DNA of 7,181 nucleotides from Thioalkalivibrio sp. (GCA_007136145.1 SLHN01000041.1:1-7181), one strand, 5' to 3'. Counted from the stretch's first letter, positions 1 to 6,805 are shown. Numbers and translations: made by a program. The notes: generated from the sequence alone by a model not told the origin.

Positions 1-294
1 ATCCGCGCGCTCCGGGAGCGGGCGCCCGACTCGCCGGCGCTGGAGAAATACGCCCGGGTCGGAAATTTGCTCACGGGTGTCCGCCACGATGCCCCCGATG
101 CAGCGGCCGACGCCCTGGTGTCCCTGCTACGGAAATGGACCGGACGGCTGGGTCTGCAGCGCTTGTCCACCTATGGCGTCGAGGAGAACGATATAGGGCG
201 CATCGTCGCCAACTGCAGGGGCGGCAGCATGCAGACCAACCCCCTCGTGCTCACCGATGGCGAAGTGGCCGAGTTGGTGCGAGCTAGGCTCTGA
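1..294 (+). CDS. Iron-containing alcohol dehydrogenase, C-terminal fragment
   Basis: Frame 1 is open from the first base to a TGA at 292-294 and gives the last 97 residues of a protein whose start lies outside the window. The all-helical sequence and the ending, with an N-P-x-V-L-T-D-G-E-V-A-E-L pattern in the last 20 residues, resemble the C-terminus of group III Fe-dependent alcohol dehydrogenases. These are NAD(P)-dependent oxidoreductases acting on alcohols and aldehydes in the cytoplasm. The metal-binding Asp and His residues of the family lie further upstream, so neither activity nor substrate can be judged here. The gene converges on the MFS gene at 465-1787, with 170 bp between the stop codons. 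Family assignment is good; the subfamily is unknown. Confidence 0.78.
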   Translation: MRALRERAPDSPALEKYARVGNLLTGVRHDAPDAAADALVSLLRKWTGRLGLQRLSTYGVEENDIGRIVANCRGGSMQTNPLVLTDGEVAELVRARL

Positions 295-349
295 ACAGTA
301 ACCGTCGTTGCCAGGCTCTGACGGCGGTGCGCGCCACCACGGAACACGC

Positions 350-472
350 AAGGTGCAGGCGTAGGGTGCCAATGAGCGCAGCGAATCGCGCCGTTCGAAG
401 CCCCCGAGTGTTGGGATCTGTGATCCGTGTGGTGCCGTGCGGTTCGGCTGTGCCTCATAGCACCCTACGGGG
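350..472 (+). repeat. 123-bp interspersed REP-like repeat, copy 1
   Basis: This segment recurs at 6880-7002 in inverted orientation. The first 54 bp (350-403) match the other copy at 49 of 54 positions. The middle has diverged, and the end (about 426-472) matches again with two single-base gaps, sharing an 11-bp identical block at 437-447. The element begins with GTAGGGTGCC near one end and finishes with GCACCCTACGGGG at the other, so its ends are inverted repeats. The first end folds as an imperfect palindrome around GAGCGCAGCGAA. Internally GGATC-TGT-GATCC (414-426) is a perfect small hairpin. It resembles paired REP/BIME-type non-coding elements known from many proteobacterial genomes. It starts 55 bp after the dehydrogenase stop and its distal end contains the MFS stop codon. 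Confidence 0.8.
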
Positions 473-1787
473 TGCGCGCATTTACCATACCCGCTTCGGG
501 AGTGCTGGGGTCACCATCTGGATTCTTTTCCCCACCCGGATGCAGCGTGACGGTTTCGTGGGGGTCGGACTCGGTGCGCGGGTCGATGTCCGCGGCGACG
601 GGGCTGGTACGCATGACCGGCACGAAATCCGCCATTTCCGGAGGAGGCACCGGCGCTTCCCGACGCAATTGCCGCGCCACGTAAAGGATGTAGCCCAACA
701 GCAAGGCGGCGAAGGCCAACGGGAGCGCGGAGGCGCTGGTCAGGAACAGAATCAGCCCCGCCAGCATCGGTCCCACCGCCGACCCGATGCCGTTCATCAG
801 CAACAAACCTCTGGTGGCTTCCAGCGCTTCCGAGGCGTCGAGTCGGTCATAGGTCTGAGCGACGCTGAGAGCGTACAACGAAAACGCGAAGCCGCCCCAC
901 AATAATCCCAATCCGATCAGAAGGATAGGTGTCATCCCGATCGTCAGGTAGATGCCTACCGAACCCAGTGCCGCCAGTCCGGCTACCACCATCAAGGCCT
1001 TGCGCCGGTCTCGGCCGTCCGAGGCGTGGCCGATTGGATACTGAAGCAAGGCTCCACCGAAGATCGCGGCACTCAGGAACGCTGCGACCCCGGCGTCGCC
1101 GAGGCCGACATCGCGCGCGAAAACGGCTGCAAGTCCCCAGAACGAGCCGGTCACCAGGCCCGATACACCGGCACCGACCGTCCCGACCGGCGCGCGCTGG
1201 TAAAGGTCCCGCAGCGGCAGCCGCGCGGTCTGGATCGGTACGGGCTGCGTTACCGGAGTCAGGGCGATTGGAATCAGGCCGAAAGCGAACAGGATGGCCA
1301 CGAGCATGAACGTCTGAATCGATTCCGGGCCATAAATGAGCAGAAGAAACTGTCCCGCACCCAACGCGAACAGACTGGTCATCATGTAAATCGCGAAGAC
1401 CTGTCCGCGTTTCTTCACCACCTGCTCGTTCAGCCAGCTTTCGATCACCATGTAGCTCCCGAGCAGGCTGATCCCGTTGATCAGACGCAGTACCCACCAG
1501 ACGATTGGATCGATCCACAACCCATGTAGAAGCGCGGCCACCGCCGAAAGGGCCGCCAGTGCAGCGAAGGTCCGGATATGTCCGACCCGCGCGATCACTC
1601 CCGGAATGATCCAGGAGCCCGCGATATAGCCGATGAAAAAGGCCGACATGACCATGCCGATGGCGAGTTCGGAAAAACCTTCCGACTGGGCGCGCAGCCC
1701 GAGCAGGGTGCCGATGAGCCCCGATCCCATCAACAGGATTCCCATGCCGAGTAGCAGACTGTAAACGGACCGGAGACTGGAACCCAT
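465..1787 (-). CDS. MFS transporter, YcaD-like
   Basis: A 440-residue inner-membrane protein of the major facilitator superfamily. About twelve hydrophobic segments run from residue 7 to about 372. The inter-helix loop D257-G-R-D-R-R-K-A-L (257-265) between the two halves is the typical charged MFS loop. The segment W98-x-x-R101...G105...Y112-M-V-I-E116-S-W-L-N resembles the YcaD family of E. coli. The substrate cannot be deduced. The start at 1787 puts the first helix at residue 7, as is usual for the family; in-frame upstream codons add a charged, unconvincing extension, and no clear ribosome site precedes the ATG. The last 65 or so residues form a hydrophilic, Pro/Asp/Glu-rich cytoplasmic tail that reads into the 123-bp repeat, whose CTA (465-467) supplies the TAG stop. 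It is transcribed divergently from metZ. Confidence 0.85.
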   Translation of the reverse strand: MGSSLRSVYSLLLGMGILLMGSGLIGTLLGLRAQSEGFSELAIGMVMSAFFIGYIAGSWIIPGVIARVGHIRTFAALAALSAVAALLHGLWIDPIVWWVLRLINGISLLGSYMVIESWLNEQVVKKRGQVFAIYMMTSLFALGAGQFLLLIYGPESIQTFMLVAILFAFGLIPIALTPVTQPVPIQTARLPLRDLYQRAPVGTVGAGVSGLVTGSFWGLAAVFARDVGLGDAGVAAFLSAAIFGGALLQYPIGHASDGRDRRKALMVVAGLAALGSVGIYLTIGMTPILLIGLGLLWGGFAFSLYALSVAQTYDRLDASEALEATRGLLLMNGIGSAVGPMLAGLILFLTSASALPLAFAALLLGYILYVARQLRREAPVPPPEMADFVPVMRTSPVAADIDPRTESDPHETVTLHPGGEKNPDGDPSTPEAGMVNARTP

Positions 1788-1797
1788 GGCGTGACCG

Positions 1798-1827
1798 TTG
1801 GGGCGGAAGACGATCTGCAAGTATAGT
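1798..1827 (+). promoter_or_regulatory. Candidate sigma-70 promoter for metZ
   Basis: TTGGGG (1798-1803) and TATAGT (1822-1827) are separated by 18 bp. They lie 73 bp upstream of the metZ ATG in the 113-bp divergent intergenic region. The -10 is good and the -35 is only partial. Read by eye; no experimental support. Confidence 0.45.
1820..1825 (-). promoter_or_regulatory. Candidate -10 box for the MFS gene
   Basis: On the minus strand these bases read TATACT, a strong -10 match, 32 bp upstream of the MFS ATG. They overlap the metZ -10 on the other strand. A -35 is not clear; the nearest candidate is TCGACC with a long 19-bp spacer. If both boxes are used, RNA polymerase could occupy only one direction at a time. 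Confidence 0.3.
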
Positions 1828-1900
1828 GTCTGGAAAAATCTGGCGGTCGACTCACCGGCACGGCGAGCGGTCGCTTTCCGTGCGAAGCCCTGGAAAACCG

Positions 1901-3094
1901 ATGCAAGAATTCGATCCTGACGAGTACGCCCCTGAAACGATTGCAATCCGCGCCGGCTATCGGCGCACGAGCGAAAACGAGCATTCGGAGGCCATATTCC
2001 CTACCTCGAGCTTCGTCTTCGGCAGCGCTGCCGAGGCGGCGGCGCGTTTTGGCGGCGAGATACCGGGAAACATCTATTCGCGATTCACCAACCCCACTGT
2101 CAGGGCCTTCGAGAGGCGGCTGGCGGCGATGGAAGGCGGGGAGTCCTGTGTCGCCACGGCGTCGGGCATGTCCGCGATTCTTGCCACGCTGATGGGCCTT
2201 CTGCGCCAGGGCGATCACGTAGTCTGCTCGCGCTCGGTCTTCGGGACCACCACGGTGCTGTTGAACAACTACATGGGCCGGTTCGGGGTCGATGTCAGTT
2301 ATGTGCCGCTGTCGGACCTGTCCGCGTGGGCTGACGCCACGCGCCCGAGCACCCGGCTGTATTTCTGCGAGACACCATCAAACCCCTTGGGTGAACTGGC
2401 GGACATCCGGGCGCTTGCTGATATCGCGCATGCCCGCGACGTACTGCTCGCGGTCGACAACTGCTTCTGCACCCCCGCGCTGCAGCGGCCGCTGGAATTG
2501 GGCGCTGACGTTGTGATCCACTCGGCAACCAAGTTTCTGGATGGTCAGGGGCGTTGTCTCGGTGGCGCTGTCGTCGGTGATGCGGAACGGGTGGGTAAGG
2601 AGGTTTATGGATTCCTCCGCAGCGCCGGGCCGACGATGTCGCCATTCAATGCCTGGGTATTCCTGAAAGGCCTGGAAACGCTGCATCTGCGGATGCGCGC
2701 GCACAGCGACAGCGCTCTGGCCCTCGCACGCTGGTTGCGCGCGCATCCGAAGGTGACCGCCGTGCACTACCCCGGGCTGGAGGAACACCCACAGCATGCC
2801 CTTGCGGGTGCTCAGCAAAGCGGCTACGGCGGCGTCCTCAGCTTCGAGGTAGCGGGTGGTCGTGAAGCTGCCTGGGCCGTGATCGACGCTACGCGCATGC
2901 TGTCGATCACCGCGAATCTGGGCGATGCCAAGAGCACGGTCACGCATCCGGCCACGACCACGCACGGACGGGTCGCGCCCGAGCAGCGTGAAGCCCAGGG
3001 CATCACCGAGGGGCTGGTGCGCATTGCCGTGGGCCTGGAGGCGGTCGGCGACATCGAGCAGGATCTGGCGCGAGGGCTGGATCATCTGCCGTGA
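1901..3094 (+). CDS. metZ: O-succinylhomoserine sulfhydrylase
   Basis: A 397-residue PLP enzyme of the Cys/Met metabolism (trans-sulfuration) family. In the cytoplasm MetZ enzymes convert O-succinylhomoserine and sulfide to homocysteine and succinate, the direct sulfhydrylation route to methionine. Visible family features are Y59-S-R61-x-x-N-P-T (phosphate and PLP contacts from the neighbouring subunit), S88-G-M, D186-N (pyridine nitrogen contact) and S208-A-T-K211, where K211 is the expected Schiff-base lysine in the KFLDGQGR context typical of MetZ. The length is normal for the family. The frame stays open upstream to 1826, but the ATG at 1901 gives the usual N-terminus and has a modest GGA seven bases upstream. 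Its TGA overlaps the GTG start of the next ORF (GTGA, 3091-3094). Cystathionine gamma-synthase or O-acetylhomoserine sulfhydrylase are alternatives but fit less well. Confidence 0.92.
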   Translation: MQEFDPDEYAPETIAIRAGYRRTSENEHSEAIFPTSSFVFGSAAEAAARFGGEIPGNIYSRFTNPTVRAFERRLAAMEGGESCVATASGMSAILATLMGLLRQGDHVVCSRSVFGTTTVLLNNYMGRFGVDVSYVPLSDLSAWADATRPSTRLYFCETPSNPLGELADIRALADIAHARDVLLAVDNCFCTPALQRPLELGADVVIHSATKFLDGQGRCLGGAVVGDAERVGKEVYGFLRSAGPTMSPFNAWVFLKGLETLHLRMRAHSDSALALARWLRAHPKVTAVHYPGLEEHPQHALAGAQQSGYGGVLSFEVAGGREAAWAVIDATRMLSITANLGDAKSTVTHPATTTHGRVAPEQREAQGITEGLVRIAVGLEAVGDIEQDLARGLDHLP

Positions 3095-5319
3095 GTGACC
3101 CAGAGCGGCTGCAGGCCTGGTATCGAGCCGCACTGGCGGCGGTCAATGGCCGGGAGGCGGTGGCTTCGGCACTTTCAGTAGTGGAATTTCCCGAACGCTC
3201 GGTGCACGTGCTGGCGCTGGGCAAGGCGGCAGAGGCCATGCTCGAAGGCGCCAGCCAGGTCTGGTCGAGTGCCATCGCAGGTGCGCTGGTGGTTGCGCCC
3301 GTTGGGTCGGCCGCCACGAAGGGCGTATCCGCGTTTCCGCTCAGACGCCAGCACGGCAATCATCCGGTGCCGGGTCCGGACAGCCTGGCGGCCGGGGAGG
3401 CGGTGGCGGGCTTTTTGCGGGCGGTTCCGCCGGGCGACATCGTCCTGGTTCTGCTCTCCGGTGGCGCCTCCAGCCTCGCGGAACTGCCGCAACCGGGCGT
3501 GGATCTGACCCGGTTGCAGGAGCTCAATACCCGGCTGTTAGGGGCCGGAATCGATATTCGGACCATGAACGCTTTACGCGCGCGCTTCTCGCGGCTGAAG
3601 GCTGGCGGCGCGCTTGCCTTCTGTCCAGCGGCCGATGTACGCGTTCTCTTCATCAGTGACGTTCCCGGCGATGCGCCGGCCTCGGTAGGTTCCGGCCCCT
3701 TCTGGCCGCCCAGCGGCTCCGATGTCGCTGCGAGGCCTCCGGATCTCGATTGGCCTGTACTCGCAGGACTCCTGCAAAAGTTGCCGGCGATTTCCCCCGT
3801 GGGTGAGGCAACTCTTCCCAGGCCGGAACACCGGCTGATCGCCGGCAACCGCGACGCAAGGCATGCGGTCGTCGAGGCGGCCCGGGCCGAGGGTCTGGAA
3901 GTCCATGACCATGGCTTGTTCCCGGAAGCGTCGGAAGTTTCCCTGGTCTGCCGCCTGACGCGGCTGCTGCGCGATGCGCCGGACGGGGTGCACGTCTGGG
4001 GTGGCGAGGCACCGGTTCGCTTGCCCTTGCAGCCCGGGCGTGGGGGCAGGGCGCAGCACCTGGCGGCGTTGCTTCTGCTGCTCTGGTCGGCACGGGGTTG
4101 GCCGCGCCCTATTGGAGTCCTGTCGGCAGCCACCGACGGTGTCGATGGTAACAGCGGTTCCGCGGGCGCCTGGTTTGGCGATGCCCATCCCGCCAAGGAT
4201 TCCGGGACGGTTGTTGCCCTCCGCCGGGCCATTCGAGGTGCCGATACCGCGTCGTTCTGGGAGCGGCTCGGACAGTGCGTGTCCAGCCGCGAGACCGGCA
4301 CCAATGTGATGGACCTGTTGATCGTCCGGCTTGGCCCGACACTCGATGGTTCGCGTGTTGCACGGCCCGAAGGCCTCGCGAGGCCGGCTTCGCTGAAGGG
4401 CGGCGCTTTGGCTTTCAGGGGCTCCAACCGGGCATCGGGGTTTCATGCCCCGGGGCAATCGCCGCGATCGGTTTCCGCTCGGCGACGTAGCGCCGGAGTG
4501 CACGCGATGGCGCTGCGGGCCCTGCGGGTGCGGGATCCGGAGCGCAAGTGTGAATGTGTCGAGCGGCTGCTCGAGGCCTGGTGGCGGGGCGGGCTCGGGG
4601 TCGATATCGACGATGCGGGGCCTGTGCGGGTCGAAATACCGGGCCGTCCCGAATCTCCGAAGTTGGTGCAACCCCAGGATCTGCCCAAGCGCGGCCTGCA
4701 TACCACGGCAGGGCGCCAGGCCCTGCTGCATGCGGTTACGCACATCGAGTTCAACGCGATCAATCTCGCCCTCGATGCCGTCTACCGCTTTCGCGATCTA
4801 CCCCCCGAATACATCAGCGACTGGTTACAGGTTGCGGCGGAAGAGGCACGGCATTTCCGAATGCTGGCGCGACGACTCGAGGCAACCGGAAGCAGCTATG
4901 GGGCTTTGCCCGCGCACAACGGACTCTGGGAGATGGCGGTCAAGACCGATACCGACGCGATGGAGCGGATGGCCCTGGTGCCCAGGGTGCTCGAGGCGCG
5001 CGGGCTGGACGTGACTCCCGGAATGATCCGGCGATTGGAGGCGGCGGGCGACGCGGCGAGTGTGGCGGTCTTGCGCGTGATCCAGCGCGAGGAGGTCAGC
5101 CACGTGGCGATTGGAACACGATGGTTTCGCCATCTGGCCCGCCAGCGTGGGGTTGACCCCGAGCAGACCTTTCTGGAATTGCTGGCACGGCATATGCCGG
5201 GGCGCGTGCGCCCGCCGTTTGCGCTGGATGCACGCCTCGCGGCTGGATTCAGTCGCAGCGAGATGGCGGCTCTGGAGGCTCAGGCCGAGACGAAAGGCAG
5301 GCCGGACCCCGCCGGGTAA
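3091..5319 (+). CDS. Glycerate 2-kinase (DUF4147/MOFRL) fused in frame to ferritin-like DUF455 protein
   Basis: One uninterrupted 742-codon frame starting with GTG inside the metZ stop (4-bp overlap, likely translational coupling). Residues 1 to about 415 match the GckA/TtuD-type glycerate 2-kinase, which phosphorylates glycerate to 2-phosphoglycerate. Visible motifs are G44-K45-A-A, HPVPGPDS, S123-G-G-A-S-S, S189-D-V-P-G-D, G304-G-E, G318-G-R320-A-Q-H, A347-T-D-G-V-D-G and T402-G-T-N-V-M-D-L near 408. K45 and R320 correspond to the family's proposed catalytic Lys and Arg. Residues 473-742 match DUF455 (COG2833), a ferritin-like bundle of unknown function; candidate metal ligands are E553, E585-x-x-H588, E625 and E668-x-x-H671. 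Residues 417-472 match neither family. A separate DUF455 start at ATG 4507 is quite possible, giving 270 residues, the normal length. The end overlaps lpxH tail-to-tail by 40 bp. Confidence 0.82.
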   Translation: MSDPERLQAWYRAALAAVNGREAVASALSVVEFPERSVHVLALGKAAEAMLEGASQVWSSAIAGALVVAPVGSAATKGVSAFPLRRQHGNHPVPGPDSLAAGEAVAGFLRAVPPGDIVLVLLSGGASSLAELPQPGVDLTRLQELNTRLLGAGIDIRTMNALRARFSRLKAGGALAFCPAADVRVLFISDVPGDAPASVGSGPFWPPSGSDVAARPPDLDWPVLAGLLQKLPAISPVGEATLPRPEHRLIAGNRDARHAVVEAARAEGLEVHDHGLFPEASEVSLVCRLTRLLRDAPDGVHVWGGEAPVRLPLQPGRGGRAQHLAALLLLLWSARGWPRPIGVLSAATDGVDGNSGSAGAWFGDAHPAKDSGTVVALRRAIRGADTASFWERLGQCVSSRETGTNVMDLLIVRLGPTLDGSRVARPEGLARPASLKGGALAFRGSNRASGFHAPGQSPRSVSARRRSAGVHAMALRALRVRDPERKCECVERLLEAWWRGGLGVDIDDAGPVRVEIPGRPESPKLVQPQDLPKRGLHTTAGRQALLHAVTHIEFNAINLALDAVYRFRDLPPEYISDWLQVAAEEARHFRMLARRLEATGSSYGALPAHNGLWEMAVKTDTDAMERMALVPRVLEARGLDVTPGMIRRLEAAGDAASVAVLRVIQREEVSHVAIGTRWFRHLARQRGVDPEQTFLELLARHMPGRVRPPFALDARLAAGFSRSEMAALEAQAETKGRPDPAG
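4339..4506 (+). other. Linker between the kinase and DUF455 modules, possibly former intergenic DNA
   Basis: These 56 codons lie between the end of the MOFRL-type motif and the DUF455 N-terminus. The translation is rich in Arg, Ser, Gly and Ala and has no recognisable domain. Roughly two thirds of codons end in G or C, less than in the flanking DUF455 start, and minor Arg codons AGG and CGA occur twice each. Two perfect palindromes, 14 bp at 4372-4385 (centre TCGCGA) and 12 bp at 4446-4457 (TGCCCCGGGGCA), could form hairpins. No T-run follows either of them. Confidence 0.55.
4495..4509 (+). promoter_or_regulatory. Candidate ribosome binding site and internal start for DUF455
   Basis: GGAG (4495-4498) lies 8 bases before ATG 4507, in frame with the kinase. 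It begins a polypeptide of 270 residues that coincides with the full DUF455 module. This site decides whether DUF455 is made only as a fusion, only separately, or both. Confidence 0.45.
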
Positions 5320-6050
5320 GCGCGTCCATCCAGGGTCAGCAGCCGGGGTCCATGGGCGTCGAGCGAAAGATAGCCCGGCATTTCGTCCCAGGATGGCAAT
5401 ACGCAGCGTAGGCAGGGTCGACCGTCGACCGATAGATGGTGGATCGCCGGTCGGTGCGTATGGCCGTGTACCAGAAGGGAAATGCTGTGCCGGCGCATGA
5501 TTTCGGCTACGGCGTCGGGGTGAACGTCGGTAATCTCGCTGGCTTTGAGCTTCCCTGCATCGCGACTGCGCGCGCGCATCCGTTCCGCCTCCGCAATCCG
5601 CTCCGGTAATGGTCGCGACAGGAATTCACGCTGCCAGGCGTGAGCCCGGACCATCGTTCGGAACTGTTGATAATCGGTGTCCGCCGTGCACAGGCTGTCG
5701 CCATGCATCAGCAGCGTCGCCGTCCCCGTACCGGGATCGACCCGCAATGTTTCAGGCGCGAGTTCCATTCCGGCACGCGCGGCGTATTCATGGCCCAGCA
5801 GGAAATCCCGGTTCCCGTGCTGGAAAATCACTGGATACGGCAGGTCCTTCAGTGTTGCCGCAAGTGCTTCGGCAGCGGGAAAGCGCGCGTCATCGCCGAT
5901 CCAGTATTCGAACAGATCCCCGAGGATATGCAGCGCCGAAACCTCTGCCGCCGGACCCTCGAGAAACTCGAAAAACTGGCTTAGGGTGGGCCCCGGCTCC
6001 CGGTCCAGATGCAGATCGGATACGACCAGGACCCGGCCGGTTGGTGCCAT
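5280..6050 (-). CDS. lpxH: UDP-2,3-diacylglucosamine diphosphatase LpxH
   Basis: A 256-residue calcineurin-type metallophosphoesterase. LpxH hydrolyses UDP-2,3-diacylglucosamine to lipid X and UMP in lipid A synthesis, at the cytoplasmic face of the inner membrane, normally with manganese. All expected motifs are visible: D12-L-H14, G44-D45-L-F-E-Y-W-I-G-D-D, H78-G-N80-R81-D-F, M115-H116-G-D, and H195-G-H197-T-H199-R-P. They line up closely with E. coli LpxH, and the metal-ligand set appears complete. The frame extends upstream to 6209 inside the cyclophilin gene, but the ATG at 6050 gives the normal N-terminus leading into the first motif. It starts 14 bp after the cyclophilin stop, so the two are very probably co-transcribed. 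The ribosome site is weak (GGA close to the ATG), which would suit translational coupling. Its last 40 bp overlap the opposing fusion ORF. Confidence 0.95.
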   Translation of the reverse strand: MAPTGRVLVVSDLHLDREPGPTLSQFFEFLEGPAAEVSALHILGDLFEYWIGDDARFPAAEALAATLKDLPYPVIFQHGNRDFLLGHEYAARAGMELAPETLRVDPGTGTATLLMHGDSLCTADTDYQQFRTMVRAHAWQREFLSRPLPERIAEAERMRARSRDAGKLKASEITDVHPDAVAEIMRRHSISLLVHGHTHRPAIHHLSVDGRPCLRCVLPSWDEMPGYLSLDAHGPRLLTLDGRAYPAGSGLPFVSA

Positions 6051-6064
6051 TTTCCGGAACGAGC

Positions 6065-6637
6065 CTATTGGACGCGTGTAACGCTCTTCATAACCACTGG
6101 TTGCAGCGGAACGTCCTGGTGCATCCCGACACGCCCCGTCTTCACGCCTTCGATCTCCTTGACCACGCTCATGCCCTCGGCGACGCTGCCAAAGACCGCA
6201 TAGCCCCAACCTTGCGGCGTTTTCGAGCTGTGGTCGAGAAAACTGTTGTCCGAGACATTGATGAAGAACTGCGCGGTTGCCGAATGCGGGTCGTTGGTTC
6301 GCGCCATCGCGATCGTGCCGGTCTTGTTCTTGAGGCTGTTATCGGCTTCATTCTGAATCGGCGCGTGCACCGACTTCTGACGCATGTCCGGGTCGAACCC
6401 GCCACCCTGGACCATGAATCCGGGAATCACGCGATGGAAGATGGTGTTGTCGTAAAAACCCTCGTCGACGTAGCGGAGGAAATTCGCGACAGTCTGCGGC
6501 GCCGCCGTGGCGTCGAGTTGCAGCACGATGCGGCCGTAATTGGTTTCGATTGCGACCTTGGTCTGATCATCAGCCATGAGGACTCCAGGGAAAGTGGTTG
6601 CGGTTAACAGCGCCAGGGGCATCAGGAAACGAAGCAT
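6065..6637 (-). CDS. ppiB: Cyclophilin-type peptidyl-prolyl cis-trans isomerase with possible signal peptide
   Basis: From ATG 6637 this encodes 190 residues. The core from about residue 26 closely resembles E. coli PpiB: F67-H-R69-V-I-P-G-F-M-V-Q-G-G-G-F, M111-A-R-T-x-x-P-H-S-A-T-A-Q-F-F-I-N-V, G143-W-G-Y-A-V-F-G and G171-M-H-Q-D-V-P. R69 is the expected catalytic arginine. It catalyses cis-trans isomerisation of Xaa-Pro bonds during folding. Residues 1-22 look like a short signal peptide: R3, then a hydrophobic stretch, with possible cleavage after A22. That would make it periplasmic. AGGGA lies 7 bases before ATG 6637. However, a second in-frame ATG at 6577 has a better GGAG site and gives 170 residues without the signal, a normal cytoplasmic PpiB length. 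The gene directly precedes lpxH, as ppiB often does. The symbol reflects domain similarity, not proven location. Confidence 0.9.
   Translation of the reverse strand: MLRFLMPLALLTATTFPGVLMADDQTKVAIETNYGRIVLQLDATAAPQTVANFLRYVDEGFYDNTIFHRVIPGFMVQGGGFDPDMRQKSVHAPIQNEADNSLKNKTGTIAMARTNDPHSATAQFFINVSDNSFLDHSSKTPQGWGYAVFGSVAEGMSVVKEIEGVKTGRVGMHQDVPLQPVVMKSVTRVQ
6575..6586 (-). promoter_or_regulatory. Strong internal ribosome binding site and alternative ppi start
   Basis: On the minus strand GGAG (6586-6583) precedes ATG (6577-6575) by 5 bases. Initiation here removes the hydrophobic first 20 residues and yields a cytoplasmic-type cyclophilin of 170 residues beginning M-A-D-D-Q. The outer start at 6637 has AGGGA at 7 bases, so both starts are plausible. 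Confidence 0.5.
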
Positions 6638-6769
6638 TCGGAATTCCCTATGTGACGTGGGCAACGGATGGTACCGCCTGCGTGGACGTCAGACCAGTTC
6701 ATCGTTCCGAGATCACGTCGGTCCGCACCCATTCAGCGTGAAAATACCGCCACGGAAGAACACGTAAGT

Positions 6770-6805
6770 CACGGAAAATCCCAGGGGTACAACCAATTTC
6801 CCGTG
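6770..6805. repeat. Imperfect inverted repeat upstream of ppi
   Basis: CACGGAAAAT (6770-6779) pairs with ATTTCCCGTG (6796-6805) at 9 of 10 positions around a 16-base loop. No T-run follows on either strand, so a factor-independent terminator is unlikely. It could be a protein-binding site or leader structure for the ppi-lpxH transcript, or chance. Confidence 0.4.

Noticed and set aside
286..321. A 9-bp direct repeat (AGGCTCTGA) at the dehydrogenase stop and again at 313-321
   Set aside because: Too short to be meaningful in this base composition, and no element lies between the copies.
326..479. GGTGCGCGC present on both sides of repeat copy 1 as a possible target-site duplication
   Set aside because: The right copy partly overlaps the element end and the motif is simple GC-rich sequence; copy 2 has no matching short duplication.
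3360..4743. Long minus-strand frames (355 and 389 codons) opposite the kinase module
   Set aside because: Typical GC-rich shadow frames; the plus strand has conserved kinase motifs throughout.
5609..6607. A long plus-strand open frame of 332 codons antisense to lpxH and ppi
   Set aside because: It mirrors two clear conserved genes on the other strand, and its translation is Arg/Pro-rich with no domain features.
6770..6805. The hairpin upstream of ppi as a factor-independent terminator
   Set aside because: One mismatch, a large loop and no following T-run on either strand.
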